NCBI GenBank assembly: GCA_002256205.1
Contig: NKIW01000001.1
Location: 1 to 64,000 of the forward strand
DNA length: 64,000 nt
Source: Rhizobiales bacterium PAR1
GTDB taxonomy: Bacteria > Pseudomonadota > Alphaproteobacteria > Rhizobiales > Beijerinckiaceae
Direction of reading: 5' to 3'
Shown: piece after piece, positions 27,138 through 36,986 of the stretch
Position numbering within the stretch: position 1 is the first letter of the stretch
How the letters are laid out: the number at the start of each line of letters is the position of its first letter
The notes under the pieces: model-generated
Told to the model about the DNA's origin: nothing
The model's database searches: none
The model's input: only the letters and a program-made list of their open reading frames with translations
Made by a program: the position numbers and the translations under genes

Positions 27138-28931
27138 ATGACCGCCACACCCCATCGCTATCGTACCCACACCTGCGGCGCCCTGCGCGCGGCGGATATC
27201 GGCGGGCAGGCCCGCCTTTCGGGCTGGTGCCACCGCATCCGTGATCATGGCGGCGTGCTCTTCATCGATCTTCGCGACCATTACGGCATGACGCAGATCG
27301 TCGTGGACCCGGATAGCCCCGCCTTCAAGGACGCCGAGAAAGTGCGTTCGGAATGGGTGATCCGCGTTGACGGCAAGGTGCGCCAGCGCCCCGCCGGCAC
27401 GGAGAACGCCAACCTGCCGACCGGGCAGGTCGAGATGTTCGTCACCGCGCTAGAAGTGCTGGGCGAAGCCAAGGAATTGCCGGTTCCGGTGTTCGGCGAC
27501 CTCGAATACCCCGAGGATACGCGCCTGACCTATCGCTTCCTCGATCTTCGCCGCGAGAAGCTGCACAACAACATCATGATGCGCGTGAAGGTCGTCGACC
27601 ATATGCGCACCGCGATGAAGGGCGCCGGCTTCAACGAATTCGCGACGCCGATCCTCACGGCTTCCTCGCCGGAAGGCGCGCGTGACTTCCTCGTCCCGAG
27701 CCGCATTCATCCCGGCCAGTTCTACGCGCTGCCGCAGGCTCCGCAGCAGTACAAGCAACTCCTGATGATGGCCGGCTTTGACCGCTACTTCCAGATCGCG
27801 CCGTGTTTCCGGGATGAAGATCCGCGCGCGGATCGCCTGCCGGGTGAATTCTACCAGCTCGATCTTGAAATGAGCTTTATCGAGCAAGAAGACGTGTTCC
27901 AGACCATGGAGCCGATCATCTCCGGCATTTTCGAGACCTTCGGCGGCGGACGCCCGGTCACCAAGAACTGGCCGCGCATTCCTTACGCGGAATCCATGCG
28001 CAAGTATGGTTCGGACAAGCCGGACCTGCGCAACCCCATCGTGATGCAGGATGTCTCGGATATCTTCCGCGATTCCGGCTTCAAGGTCTTCGCGCGCATT
28101 CTCGAGGACAAGAAGAACCAGGTCTGGGCGATCCCCGCTGTCGGCGGCGGTTCGCGCGCCTTCTGCGACCGCATGAACAGCTGGGCGCAGGGCGAGGGGC
28201 AGCCGGGCCTCGGTTACATCATGTTCAAGGCCGATGGTGACAAAACAGTCGGTCAGGGGCCGATCTCGAACAATATCGGCCCGGAAAAGGCCGAGGCGAT
28301 CCGCGCCCAGCTCGGCCTCAAGGATGGTGATGCCGCCTTCTTCGCGGCTGGTGATCCGGACAAGTTCGTGAAGTTCGCCGGCGCCGCCCGCAACAAGGTC
28401 GGCGAGGACCTGAACCTCACCGACAAGAACCGCTTCGAGTTCGCGTGGATCGTCGATTTCCCGATGTTCGAATACAACGACGAGGACAAGAAGGTCGATT
28501 TCAGCCATAACCCGTTTTCGATGCCGCAGGGCGGCCTTGATGCACTGCTGAATCAGGACCCGCTGACCATCAAGGCGTTCCAGTACGACATCGCCTGCAA
28601 CGGCTTTGAACTGGCCTCCGGCGGCATCCGCAATCACAAACCGGAAGCCATGGTGAAAGCCTTCGAGATCGCGGGCTATGGCGAGGAAACCGTGGTCGAG
28701 CGCTTCGGCGGCATGTATCGCGCATTCCAGTACGGCGCACCGCCCCATGGCGGCATGGCAGCGGGCGTGGACCGCATCGTGATGCTGCTCTGCGATGCGC
28801 AGAACCTGCGTGAAGTCGCGCTCTTCCCGATGAACCAGAAGGCGGAAGACTTGCTGATGGGGGCGCCTTCCGAGGCTTCGACCAAGCAGTTGCGTGAACT
28901 CCATCTGCGGCTCAACCTGCCGGAGAAATGA
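27138..28931 (+). CDS. aspS: Aspartyl-tRNA synthetase
   Basis: This class II synthetase charges tRNA-Asp (and in many alphaproteobacteria also tRNA-Asn, when GatCAB is present). The 597-residue length is typical for the bacterial type. It has the N-terminal OB-fold anticodon domain ([21 protein letters not shown]), motif 2 [19 protein letters not shown], the bacterial GAD insertion (around residues 305-420), and motif 3 [14 protein letters not shown]. The stop overlaps the following ABC exporter as ATGA. Whether it is discriminating cannot be told here. Confidence 0.97.
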   Translation: MTATPHRYRTHTCGALRAADIGGQARLSGWCHRIRDHGGVLFIDLRDHYGMTQIVVDPDSPAFKDAEKVRSEWVIRVDGKVRQRPAGTENANLPTGQVEMFVTALEVLGEAKELPVPVFGDLEYPEDTRLTYRFLDLRREKLHNNIMMRVKVVDHMRTAMKGAGFNEFATPILTASSPEGARDFLVPSRIHPGQFYALPQAPQQYKQLLMMAGFDRYFQIAPCFRDEDPRADRLPGEFYQLDLEMSFIEQEDVFQTMEPIISGIFETFGGGRPVTKNWPRIPYAESMRKYGSDKPDLRNPIVMQDVSDIFRDSGFKVFARILEDKKNQVWAIPAVGGGSRAFCDRMNSWAQGEGQPGLGYIMFKADGDKTVGQGPISNNIGPEKAEAIRAQLGLKDGDAAFFAAGDPDKFVKFAGAARNKVGEDLNLTDKNRFEFAWIVDFPMFEYNDEDKKVDFSHNPFSMPQGGLDALLNQDPLTIKAFQYDIACNGFELASGGIRNHKPEAMVKAFEIAGYGEETVVERFGGMYRAFQYGAPPHGGMAAGVDRIVMLLCDAQNLREVALFPMNQKAEDLLMGAPSEASTKQLRELHLRLNLPEK

Positions 28932-30691
28932 GTAAACCCGGCAAAATCGACGCCGAGATCGGCAGAAGCGATCTCAAGCGGCTGGTGAGCGAGACATGGC
29001 GCGCCTATTGGTGGCGCTATGCGCTCGCGCTCGGCATGCTTGCCGTTGTCTCCGCCACGACAGGTGCCACAGCCTGGCTGATGAAGGGTGTCATCAATGA
29101 CGTTTTCATCGCCAAGGATTGGTCGGCGCTGGTCTTCATCGCGGTGGCGGTGCTGGTGCTCTATGTCGCGCGCGGAGCTGCCTCCTACGGGCAGGGCGTG
29201 ATGCTCTATTTCATCGGCACGGACCTCGTGGCCGATGCACAAAGGCGGCTGATCGCCAAGCTGATGCGCGATGATGTCGCGACCATGCTCTCGCGCACCT
29301 CGTCCGAACTCGTGCAGAAACTCACGCTCGCGGCAGATTCCGGTCGCCAGCTGCTACTGACGCTGGTCACCGGCCTCGGACGCGACATCCTCACGCTCGC
29401 CGGCCTGCTGGTCGTGATGGTGCTGCAAGACCCGATGCTTTCGCTCGTGGTTCTGGCGATCATGCCTGTCGCGGCAATTTTCGTCGGCCAGCTCGGCAAG
29501 CGGATCAAGACCGTGCTTAAGAAGCACATCCATGTCTCGATCTCGATTGCCGATCAGCTCCGGCAGGTCGTGCAGGGTTTTCGCGTCATCAAGGCCTTCG
29601 GCGCGGAAGCGGCGATGAGCGTGCGCCTCGACGAGACAATCGCGGAACAGCGCAAGCAGGGCCGCAAGATTTCCGTGCTCTCCGCCCGCACCCAGCCCAT
29701 CGTCGAGACGCTGGCGGGCATCGCGGTGGCGGTGATCATTCTCTACGGCGGCTGGCGCGTGATCGTGCATGGCGCGACGCCGGGCGAGTTCTTCTCGTTC
29801 ATCACCGCCGTGCTGCTGGCCTATGACCCTGCGCGACGCATCGCCGGTGCGCGCGTGCAGATAGAGCAGGGGCTTGTCGGCCTCAGGATGTTCTACGAGA
29901 TGGTCGACTCCGTGCCGCAACATGCGGATCGGCCTGATGCGAAGCCTTTGCTGCTCGGAAAAGGCGAAATACGCTACGAGGATATCCGGTTTTCCTACGA
30001 GGAAGGCGCACCGCTGCTCGAAGGCGTGAGCCTTGTCGTCGAGGCCGGAAAAACCACCGCCTTCGTCGGCGGCTCCGGTTCGGGCAAATCGACGCTGCTG
30101 AGCTTGCTACTGCGCTTCTGGGAACCCCAGAGTGGCGTGATCCGTGTCGACGGGCAGGACATCGCCGGTGTGACGGCGGCAAGCTTGCGCGGGCATATGG
30201 CCTATGTCGGGCAGGATGCCTTCCTGTTCGATGGTTCGATCCGCGATAACCTCTGCATCGGCCGACCGGATGCGACGGATGACATGATCACCGCCGCCGC
30301 GATGGCTGCGCAGGCGCATGATTTCATTCTGGAACTGCCGCAGGGCTATGCCACGCCAGTTGGCGAGCTGGCCTCGCGTCTCTCGGGCGGGCAGAAGAGC
30401 CGCATCGCCATCGCCCGCGCGTTTCTGCGTGATGCGCCGATCCTCCTGCTCGACGAGCCAACCGCTGCGCTCGATGCCCATGCCGAAGAGGCGATCCGGA
30501 TCACGCTCGCGGACCTTGCCAAGGGGCGCACGACAATCATGATCGCCCATCGCCTCGCAAGCGTGGTCGGCGCGGACAAGATCGTGGTGATCGAGGCCGG
30601 CCGTGTCGTCGAATCGGGGACGCACGCTGAACTGATCGCACAAGGCGGGGCCTATGCCGCGCTTTATGCGCTGCAGGTGGGCGAAGTCTAG
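28928..30691 (+). CDS. ABC exporter, MsbA-like (fused permease-ATPase)
   Basis: This 587-residue half-transporter has an N-terminal six-helix membrane domain (about residues 25-330) and a C-terminal nucleotide-binding domain with Walker [10 protein letters not shown], signature LSGGQKSR and Walker [13 protein letters not shown]. It resembles the MsbA/lipid-A flippase group, but the fold is shared with many lipid and peptide exporters. Its ATG overlaps the aspS stop (ATGA), and a glycan-type acyltransferase follows 20 bases later, hinting at export of a cell-envelope lipid or glycolipid. Confidence 0.88.
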   Translation: MSKPGKIDAEIGRSDLKRLVSETWRAYWWRYALALGMLAVVSATTGATAWLMKGVINDVFIAKDWSALVFIAVAVLVLYVARGAASYGQGVMLYFIGTDLVADAQRRLIAKLMRDDVATMLSRTSSELVQKLTLAADSGRQLLLTLVTGLGRDILTLAGLLVVMVLQDPMLSLVVLAIMPVAAIFVGQLGKRIKTVLKKHIHVSISIADQLRQVVQGFRVIKAFGAEAAMSVRLDETIAEQRKQGRKISVLSARTQPIVETLAGIAVAVIILYGGWRVIVHGATPGEFFSFITAVLLAYDPARRIAGARVQIEQGLVGLRMFYEMVDSVPQHADRPDAKPLLLGKGEIRYEDIRFSYEEGAPLLEGVSLVVEAGKTTAFVGGSGSGKSTLLSLLLRFWEPQSGVIRVDGQDIAGVTAASLRGHMAYVGQDAFLFDGSIRDNLCIGRPDATDDMITAAAMAAQAHDFILELPQGYATPVGELASRLSGGQKSRIAIARAFLRDAPILLLDEPTAALDAHAEEAIRITLADLAKGRTTIMIAHRLASVVGADKIVVIEAGRVVESGTHAELIAQGGAYAALYALQVGEV

Positions 30692-30711
30692 GCGTGGGAG
30701 AGGGGACGAAG

Positions 30712-31269
30712 ATGTCGCTGCGTCGTCTGCTGCCGTTCCTCGGGAAGCCCGGTTTCAAGGGCGATACGACCGTTTCCATCGCCTCGACCGCGCGGGTCTC
30801 CAAAGATAGCGAGGTCGGTTCCTACAGCTATATCGGCCACCACAGTTTCGTGACGCGTGCCAGCATCGGGCGCTACGTCTCGATCGCCAACTACGTCACC
30901 ATCGGCGCGGGCGAGCATCCGGTGGACAGGGTTTCCACCAGCGGCCATTTTTATGCCGAGCCCTATGAAACCCTGACAGCGGGAAGCTGCGAGATCGGTG
31001 CGGACAGCTGGATTGCCGTGGCGTCGATCATCCGGCGTGGCATCAGGCTCGGGATCGGGACGGTTGTCGGGGCGAATTCCTTCGTCAATGCCGATGTGCC
31101 GGATTTTGCGATTGTCGCCGGCTCTCCAGCCAGGCTGATCCGCTACCGCTTTTCGGAAGCCAAACGCGCCGCGATCCTGGAAAGCCGCTGGTGGGAGCAG
31201 GATCGCGACGAGGCTGCAAGGCGCATCGGAGCCATCGAAACCGCTTACCCAGAACCCAGCACACGCTGA
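30712..31269 (+). CDS. Hexapeptide-repeat acyltransferase (CatB/LbetaH type)
   Basis: The 185-residue protein has the left-handed beta-helix repeat pattern of trimeric acetyltransferases (VSKDSEVGSYSYIGHHSF, SIGRYVSIANYVTIGAGEHP, then VASIIRRGIRLGIGTVVGAN and the closing FAIVAGSPARLIRYR). The active-site histidine is probably in GAGEHP. Members O-acetylate sugars in envelope polysaccharides. I prefer the ATG at 30712, preceded by GAGGGG, over a GTG six codons upstream. The 3' end overlaps the convergent GT10 gene by 25 bases. Confidence 0.87.
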   Translation: MSLRRLLPFLGKPGFKGDTTVSIASTARVSKDSEVGSYSYIGHHSFVTRASIGRYVSIANYVTIGAGEHPVDRVSTSGHFYAEPYETLTAGSCEIGADSWIAVASIIRRGIRLGIGTVVGANSFVNADVPDFAIVAGSPARLIRYRFSEAKRAAILESRWWEQDRDEAARRIGAIETAYPEPSTR

Positions 31270-32231
31270 AGCAACGCCCGGGCGCGCGCCTTGAACGTCA
31301 GATCGCGCTGGCCGTAGACGGTTTTGGGCACGCCTCCCGCCGGAACCACGCTGCCAAACTCGCCAGCAAGCTTGCCGAGCACGGCAAAGACATTGTGCTC
31401 GAAGAGGATGCGGCGGCGCGCTTCGGCAATCTCCGGCAGGCGTTGCTCCCAGGGATCTGTGTCGAGAACCTGCAGGATGGTCGCGATGGCCTCTTCAGGC
31501 TGCTCGATATCGATCGGCGTGAAAGAGTCCTCAGGCATGTACTGCGAGAGATTGGCGCAGCCCGAAAAGATCGGATACGCCCAGCCAAGGTAGGCATCCG
31601 CCGTTTTCTCGGTCCAAAAGTGCGGAATATCATTGTTTTCCAGCACCAGATGATAGGCGTAGGGCAGAATGGCATCGGCCTTGTCGTCGATATCCTGAAA
31701 TCCGCGCCCGAACACATGCAGGCGATCCCCAAGCCGCGCTTTCAGAGCCTCGACCAGCGCCAGCCGCGCGCGATGCTTCGGCAATTGCGTCTTGCCCGAA
31801 ATCACCACCGATAGGGCGCGGGCTTTCGGCGGCGGCGGCAAGGCGGCAATGGCATCGGCATCGAGGTTGGTGATCAGCCCGTCCTTGCCAAAACCGACGC
31901 CGAAGAACCACGGCAGCGCCGGCTGTGTCGCAATCCAGCGGCCAGAATGCCCCTCGGGCCTGATCGGGCCATAGACCACGCCGAACTGATCGAGAAAGCC
32001 CTTGCGATAGGTCGTGATTCCCGGCGGCTCGGACAGGATGACGATGCGCCGCTCCTTCGGCACCCCGGTCCGGAACGGCTTGCCCGGATCGTCATAGACC
32101 ACAACGAGCGCGCAATCCTCCGCCACCGTGTTGAGGGTGACGTGCCACCCCTCAGGCAGAAGATCCTCGCCCGGCATTTGCCGAAGCCAGGGATAGCGTG
32201 CGTGCACGGTCATCAGGGCAATCGAAGGCAT
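31245..32231 (-). CDS. Glycosyltransferase family 10 (alpha-1,3/4-fucosyltransferase type)
   Basis: GT10 enzymes transfer L-fucose from GDP-fucose in alpha-1,3 or 1,4 linkage. The 328-residue protein carries the family's C-terminal donor-binding block: YHLVLENNDIPHFWTEK, then DAYLGWAYPIFSGC and YMPEDSFTPIDI (about residues 205-255). There is no membrane anchor; a basic, amphipathic-looking C-terminus (LTFKARARALLQRVL) could attach it to the membrane. The start is uncertain: the ATG at 32231 has GGAAAG 8 bases upstream, while ATGs at 32255 and 32282 are in frame. It diverges from the GT11 fucosyltransferase gene. Confidence 0.85.
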   Translation of the reverse strand: MPSIALMTVHARYPWLRQMPGEDLLPEGWHVTLNTVAEDCALVVVYDDPGKPFRTGVPKERRIVILSEPPGITTYRKGFLDQFGVVYGPIRPEGHSGRWIATQPALPWFFGVGFGKDGLITNLDADAIAALPPPPKARALSVVISGKTQLPKHRARLALVEALKARLGDRLHVFGRGFQDIDDKADAILPYAYHLVLENNDIPHFWTEKTADAYLGWAYPIFSGCANLSQYMPEDSFTPIDIEQPEEAIATILQVLDTDPWEQRLPEIAEARRRILFEHNVFAVLGKLAGEFGSVVPAGGVPKTVYGQRDLTFKARARALLQRVLGSG

Positions 32232-32335
32232 TTTGGGCACTTTCCGCTGTGTCATGCCCTCCTGCGAGGCGAGACGCCCCATGTCAACCGGATGTGAGAC
32301 TTGCAAGCGGATTTCGCGCTCGATAAGGACCGCAT

Positions 32336-33250
32336 ATGGCAACTCAACCGCGCATCCCCCCTGACCAGACAGAGCGCAAGACCCAGGTCGCGGTGCAACT
32401 CCATGGCGGGCTGGGCAACCAGATGTTTCAGGCCGCCGCAGGGCTGGCGCTCGCCGAACGGCTCGGTGCGAGCCTGTTGTTCGATACCTCGCGCTTTCGC
32501 GACAAGGGTCTGAGGGCCTATGCGCTCTCGGCCTTCGCGCTCTCGGCCAAGGTTCTGCACGAGACGCCGACACCGCTTGCCGCGCTGCGTCGGGCTATCC
32601 TCAAAGGGATGGGCAGGAAAAGTGCCACGCAGCCCAACTACTGGCGCGGGCGATTCTACCGCGAACCCCATTTCCATTTCGATCCGGGTTTCACTCACCT
32701 GGCCGGTGACACGATGATCGCGGGGTATTTCCAGTCGCCGCACTATTTCGCCGGTTACGAGAGCCATATCGCGCTGGTACTGGCACCCGAGAAACTGATG
32801 TCGAACGCCGCGCTGCATCTCGCGGAAATCCTGAACGGCGAGGCCAGTGTCGCGATCCACCTTCGGCGTGGCGACTTCGCCGCTGATCCAAAGGCTGCCG
32901 CCGTTCACGGGGTGCTCGACTGGAGCTATTATGATCGTGCTGTGGCGCATATCCGTGCGCAGCAGCCCGAGGCGCGGTTCTTTGTCTTTTCAGACAACCC
33001 GGAGGCGGCTGCAGAAGGCGCAGCCCGCTGGCCGAACGCCGAGCCGATGGCGGGCACCAGCGCAGGCGACGATCTCTTCCTGATGAGCCGGGCGCGCCAT
33101 CACATCATCGCCAATTCCTCGTTTTCCTGGTGGAGTTGCTGGCTGGATCGGCGGGAAGGCGGCATTCGCATCGCGCCGGAGCAATGGTTCGCAGCGGGCA
33201 ATCCGCAGGAAACACGCGACCTTTGCCCTCCTGAATGGCTTCGCCTATAA
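32336..33250 (+). CDS. Glycosyltransferase family 11 (alpha-1,2-fucosyltransferase type)
   Basis: GT11 enzymes add alpha-1,2-fucose from GDP-fucose. The 304-residue protein has all the family motifs: GGLGNQMFQAAAG near residue 24, HLRRGDF, FVFSDNPEAA and the C-terminal IIANSSFSWWSCWLD. A first stretch (MATQPRIPPDQTERK) precedes the domain. GT25 and GT2 genes follow at 6- and 3-base gaps, so the three form one operon. No GDP-fucose synthesis gene (gmd/fcl) is in the window, so the donor must come from elsewhere if fucose is indeed used. Confidence 0.92.
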   Translation: MATQPRIPPDQTERKTQVAVQLHGGLGNQMFQAAAGLALAERLGASLLFDTSRFRDKGLRAYALSAFALSAKVLHETPTPLAALRRAILKGMGRKSATQPNYWRGRFYREPHFHFDPGFTHLAGDTMIAGYFQSPHYFAGYESHIALVLAPEKLMSNAALHLAEILNGEASVAIHLRRGDFAADPKAAAVHGVLDWSYYDRAVAHIRAQQPEARFFVFSDNPEAAAEGAARWPNAEPMAGTSAGDDLFLMSRARHHIIANSSFSWWSCWLDRREGGIRIAPEQWFAAGNPQETRDLCPPEWLRL

Positions 33251-33256
33251 GCGGCC

Positions 33257-34111
33257 ATGCCTCAATCCTGCATGCTTGGCGCCCTGCTCATCAACCTCGA
33301 CCGCGACCCGGAGCGCCATAGCCATATGGCAGCGGAATTCGAGCGTATCGGCCTGCCTTACACACGGATTCCGGCGGTTCTCGGCCTCGGCATGCCGGGG
33401 TGGGTGAAGCCATACTTTCTGGACGCCAGCGGTAACATCGCTTCAGGCCTCAAGGCCGGGGAGGTGGGCTGCTATGCCAGTCACCTCGTGGTGGCGAAGC
33501 ATCTGATCGATTCAGGTCGCGCTTACGCCCTGATCTGCGAGGACGACCTCACGCTGCCGGATGATCTCGTGCCGCTGCTGGAGTCAGCCCTTGGCCGCCT
33601 GCCAGCCGGATGGGATATCCTGCGCCTCTCGAACCCGCCGAAGGCGGCCTACAGCGTGATCGCCGATCTGCCGGCCGGGCGCGATCTCGTGCTCTATTCG
33701 CGCGTACCGAACAACACCGGCTGCCATCTCCTGAGCCGGAGCGGCGCGGAAAAGCTGCTGGCTCCGGGGGTGCGGTCGCTTCAGATCGACGAGCATCTAC
33801 GCCGCCCGTGGCGGCTCGAAATGGAAACCTATGGCATCGCGCCGGCGCCGGTTATCTCGAATATTTTCGATTCCACCATCGATGCGATCAGCGATCGTGG
33901 GCTGGGGCTGGAAAGCTGGGTCGCCAAAACCCGGCGGCGCGATCTGGGCAGTCCCGCGGACTGGCTGCGTCAGATCATCTGGCAGGTTGGCCATCTCGGC
34001 GTTCCGGGTGTGCTGTCGGCGTTTGTCAGAACGCATCTGGCTTCGCTCGGGAAGAGGCGGGGACAGGGTAAAACGGCAAAAGTCGATCCTCTCCTGCGGA
34101 TGAAGGCCTGA
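33257..34111 (+). CDS. Glycosyltransferase family 25 (LPS-type)
   Basis: GT25 members are mostly beta-galactosyl or glucosyl transferases acting on lipopolysaccharide or lipooligosaccharide. The 284-residue protein shows the family pattern: ALLINLDRDPERHSHMAAEFERIGLPY at the N-terminus (split: LLINLDRD, then ERHSHM), GEVGCYASHL, and the metal-binding ALICEDDLTL motif near residue 92. The acceptor and donor are unknown. It lies in the middle of a three-gene glycosyltransferase operon. Confidence 0.9.
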   Translation: MPQSCMLGALLINLDRDPERHSHMAAEFERIGLPYTRIPAVLGLGMPGWVKPYFLDASGNIASGLKAGEVGCYASHLVVAKHLIDSGRAYALICEDDLTLPDDLVPLLESALGRLPAGWDILRLSNPPKAAYSVIADLPAGRDLVLYSRVPNNTGCHLLSRSGAEKLLAPGVRSLQIDEHLRRPWRLEMETYGIAPAPVISNIFDSTIDAISDRGLGLESWVAKTRRRDLGSPADWLRQIIWQVGHLGVPGVLSAFVRTHLASLGKRRGQGKTAKVDPLLRMKA

Positions 34112-34114
34112 GCG

Positions 34115-35413
34115 ATGCGGATCACCATCGCCATTCCCACGCGGGAGAGGGCTGAATTTCTCGCCGCGAGCCTGAAGACCTGCGTGGCCGTCTCTGATCC
34201 GGATCTGGAAATCCTCGTTTCGGACAACGCCAGCGCGGACAACACCCGCGCCGTGGTCGAAAGCGTTGTCGATGCCCGTGTCCGCTATGTGAACACCGGG
34301 CGCCGCGTCAGCCAGCGCCAGAACTTCGAAAACGCCATCGCCCAATCCACCGGCGACTATGTCATGATCATCGGGGATGACGATGCCGTGCTGCCCGGCC
34401 AGTTTGCGCGCCTGAGAACCCTTCTCGAAACGCGCAAGCCCGCTGCCCTGTCATGGCCAGCCCTGTTCTACCATTGGCCCGGCCCGGAAAAGCGCGGCGG
34501 GGGCGGGCGCCTGCGGATTGCGCGGCGCTACCTCTATGGCGACGTCTTCTCGCGCACGGCGGAGACGCATCTTGCGGCCATCGCGCGGCTGGAGCGGGCG
34601 CGCGAAGACCTCTCTCCGAAGCTCTATCACGGTGTGCTCTCGCGCCGCGTGCTCGAAGACCTCAAGGCAAAAACCGGTCAATACCTGATGAGCGGCCAGA
34701 TCGACGCCTATATCGCGGCGGCAGCGCTGGACAGCATGGAGGCCTACGATTACGTGCGCCACCCCTTCACCATTCTGGCGATGGGGCCAAAGAGCGGCGG
34801 CTCATCGGTCGCCGCGCAATTCCGTGCCGGTGATGCCAACGATACCGCGCGCCTCGTGGCGGATGAAGCCGAAGCCGATCCGGTCATCGAACCGATGCGA
34901 ATGCCCTTTCCCGCGCTCGGCTTCTATCTCCTCAACGGGATCGAGCAGGCCCGCCGCATGGCGGCAAAAGAACAGCTGCACCTCGATTATGGCGCCTATC
35001 TCGGAATGATCGGCGAGCAACTGGAGAAGGTGAGCCATCCGGCGAGGGCGCGGGGCCTTGAGCTTTTAGAAGGGTTGTTCCGGGATATCGGCCAGGAGGA
35101 GGCGATGGTACCGCGCCTGAAGGCACTCACGCAGCACCTTGCCAACTGTCCTGAGCCGAGGCCGGATCGGGCATCGGCTTCCGGCCTGACATGGAAACAG
35201 CGGTTTGAAGCGCTCTCGATGATCGAGCCGCACCGGATCGCCATCGACCTGAAGCCACGCGGCCTTGCCACAGTCGATGGCGCGGCGCGGGTTGCCGATG
35301 ATCTGATCGGGACGGCACCGGCGGGCGAGGGAGGCATGGCCATCGACGCCGGTATGCGTTGGCGTGGCGCGCTCTGGCGCGCCGCGACCATTCTCGCTGG
35401 CAGAAACCCCTAG
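34115..35413 (+). CDS. Glycosyltransferase family 2
   Basis: This 432-residue GT-A enzyme has the nucleotide-binding start MRITIAIPTRERAEFL, VSDNASADNT (family DNxSxDxT motif), and the metal-binding IIGDDDAVLPG near residue 90. The long C-terminal part (about 200-432) is of unknown fold. It is the last gene of the GT11-GT25-GT2 operon. Its 3' end overlaps the convergent CmcI-type gene by 4 bases. Specificity is unknown. Confidence 0.88.
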   Translation: MRITIAIPTRERAEFLAASLKTCVAVSDPDLEILVSDNASADNTRAVVESVVDARVRYVNTGRRVSQRQNFENAIAQSTGDYVMIIGDDDAVLPGQFARLRTLLETRKPAALSWPALFYHWPGPEKRGGGGRLRIARRYLYGDVFSRTAETHLAAIARLERAREDLSPKLYHGVLSRRVLEDLKAKTGQYLMSGQIDAYIAAAALDSMEAYDYVRHPFTILAMGPKSGGSSVAAQFRAGDANDTARLVADEAEADPVIEPMRMPFPALGFYLLNGIEQARRMAAKEQLHLDYGAYLGMIGEQLEKVSHPARARGLELLEGLFRDIGQEEAMVPRLKALTQHLANCPEPRPDRASASGLTWKQRFEALSMIEPHRIAIDLKPRGLATVDGAARVADDLIGTAPAGEGGMAIDAGMRWRGALWRAATILAGRNP

Positions 35414-36177
35414 CGCACGCGCTTGACGTAACAACCCGGCCAATAGGTGACGCGCTTGCGCACCACACCCTCGTTGAACGGCCAGACCGGCTCCTCGATG
35501 ATGAAATTGGCGTTCTCGGCCACGAAATCCTTCGCTGCCTGCTCGGGATTGTCGGTCGTCCATTCCGGCTTGGTGCGCGGACCGCCAACAACCTCGCCCA
35601 TGATGCCATCGGTCGCGACGATATACGAACCCGGCGTCACGATATCGGCATAGGCGCGCAACTCGTCGAGCACATGCTGGCGGGTGTGGTTGGAATCGAG
35701 GATCACCAGCACCTTTTCACCGGGCTTGATCTCAGCCCGCACCTTGGAAACCGTCTCCGGCGCGGTCGAGGAACCATCGACAATCGAGATGAGGTTTGCC
35801 AGCGGATGGGCATTGATCGCGGCGCGGTTGTGATCGCGCAGCGAAAGCTCGACGCCGATGACGCGGCCCTTGTCCATCGCCTTGAACAGCGTCGCGTAGA
35901 AAATCAGCGAGCCGCCATGGGCAACGCCCGTCTCGACGACGACATCCGGCTTCAGCTCCCAGATCAACTCCTGAATGCGGATCATGTCTTCCGGCAACTG
36001 GATCACCGGGCGACCGAACCACGCGAAGGAATAGACGTACTTCGTATCCCACCCCGCGCGCAGCCATGCCTTCGACATCGCCTCGAAGGCTTCCGGCGTA
36101 TCGAGCCCATGGGTACGGGTGCCTGCCTCGTCTTCGACGGTGACAATCGAGGCCTTGTCGTCATAGGTCAGTTTCAT
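35410..36177 (-). CDS. CmcI-family SAM-dependent methyltransferase (sugar O-methylation candidate)
   Basis: The 255-residue protein matches the cephalosporin hydroxylase/CmcI family, whose sugar-cluster members are usually O-methyltransferases (e.g. rhamnosyl O-methyltransferases). It has a SAM-binding block VVVETGVAHGGSL (near residue 82), VIGVELSLRDHN, VLVILDSNHTRQHV, and PGSYIVATDGIM. The start at 36177 has GAGGA 6 bases upstream; a TTG two codons earlier is in frame. It is the last gene of the rfbF operon, 2 bases after the reductase/epimerase stop, so O-methylation of the operon's sugar product is the natural guess. Confidence 0.87.
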   Translation of the reverse strand: MKLTYDDKASIVTVEDEAGTRTHGLDTPEAFEAMSKAWLRAGWDTKYVYSFAWFGRPVIQLPEDMIRIQELIWELKPDVVVETGVAHGGSLIFYATLFKAMDKGRVIGVELSLRDHNRAAINAHPLANLISIVDGSSTAPETVSKVRAEIKPGEKVLVILDSNHTRQHVLDELRAYADIVTPGSYIVATDGIMGEVVGGPRTKPEWTTDNPEQAAKDFVAENANFIIEEPVWPFNEGVVRKRVTYWPGCYVKRVR

Positions 36178-36179
36178 CG

Positions 36180-36986
36180 TCAATCCTCAGGCGATGCAGC
36201 CAGAAGCGCCGGCAGCGCCTCAAGCACGGATTGAGGCGCATGGCCGAACTCGCGGGCCAAGCGCTCAACGGAAAGGGGCGAGAAACGCATCGCCGGTGCA
36301 TGGGGTTCGAAATGGCAGGCGATGCCGAGGGATGCAAGCGTTTCCGCGAGCATCCCGTTCGAGACATTTCGCCCGGAAGCCACGTTGTAGAGCCGCTCGC
36401 GGCCTGATTGCGCGATCGCGATCAGCGCGGAAACAGCACTCTCCACATCAAGGTAGTCCTTTTCCGCATCCGGTGCAGTGCGAAAGGTCACGCGCCCGGT
36501 GCGGCGCGCTTCGTCCAGCACTGCCGCCAGAAACGACTGCGACGGCGCGGGCACCCCGAAAAGATTGGAGAGCCGCGCCACCCGGATCGCCGGATTTTTC
36601 AACGTAAGGCACAGCGATTCGCCCGCGATCTTGGTCGCGTTGTAGAGATCATCCGGGTTGTTGGGGTTTAGCGCCAGCGCTGCCCCCTCCAAGGTATCCG
36701 CCTGCTGGCGGTAAACCCGCGTCGAGGAGAGATAAAGGAAGCTCTGGTAGGTGTAATCATGGAGCGCCGCATAAAGCTTCTGCACCTGCGCATCGACCGT
36801 TTCGAACGGCTTTTCGCGAAAATCCGCCGTCATGCCGATGGTAAAAATTACATGCCCGAGATCGGCACCCGGTGTGGGCCAGTTCGCGCGGGTAATGCCC
36901 TGCACAACATGCCCCTCGGCCTCCAGCCGGGATACGAGCCGCGAGCCGACAAACCCTGCGGCGCCGAAAATCGCAAAACGGCTCAC
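36180..36986 (-). CDS. NAD(P)-dependent sugar epimerase/reductase (SDR family)
   Basis: The 268-residue protein is an extended short-chain dehydrogenase with the nucleotide loop GAAGFVGSRL near residue 8, a conserved Ser/Tyr/Lys triad region (YLSSTRVYR, YNATKIAGE), and a C-terminal substrate domain. In this operon it is the best candidate for reducing the 4-keto group of the CDP-sugar intermediate, though epimerisation is possible. Its ATG overlaps the upstream acyltransferase stop by 4 bases. Confidence 0.88.
   Translation of the reverse strand: MSRFAIFGAAGFVGSRLVSRLEAEGHVVQGITRANWPTPGADLGHVIFTIGMTADFREKPFETVDAQVQKLYAALHDYTYQSFLYLSSTRVYRQQADTLEGAALALNPNNPDDLYNATKIAGESLCLTLKNPAIRVARLSNLFGVPAPSQSFLAAVLDEARRTGRVTFRTAPDAEKDYLDVESAVSALIAIAQSGRERLYNVASGRNVSNGMLAETLASLGIACHFEPHAPAMRFSPLSVERLAREFGHAPQSVLEALPALLAASPED

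Noticed and set aside
27450-28904. Minus-strand open frame of 484 codons
   Set aside because: It is a mirror of aspS codons, with no domain and no start signal.
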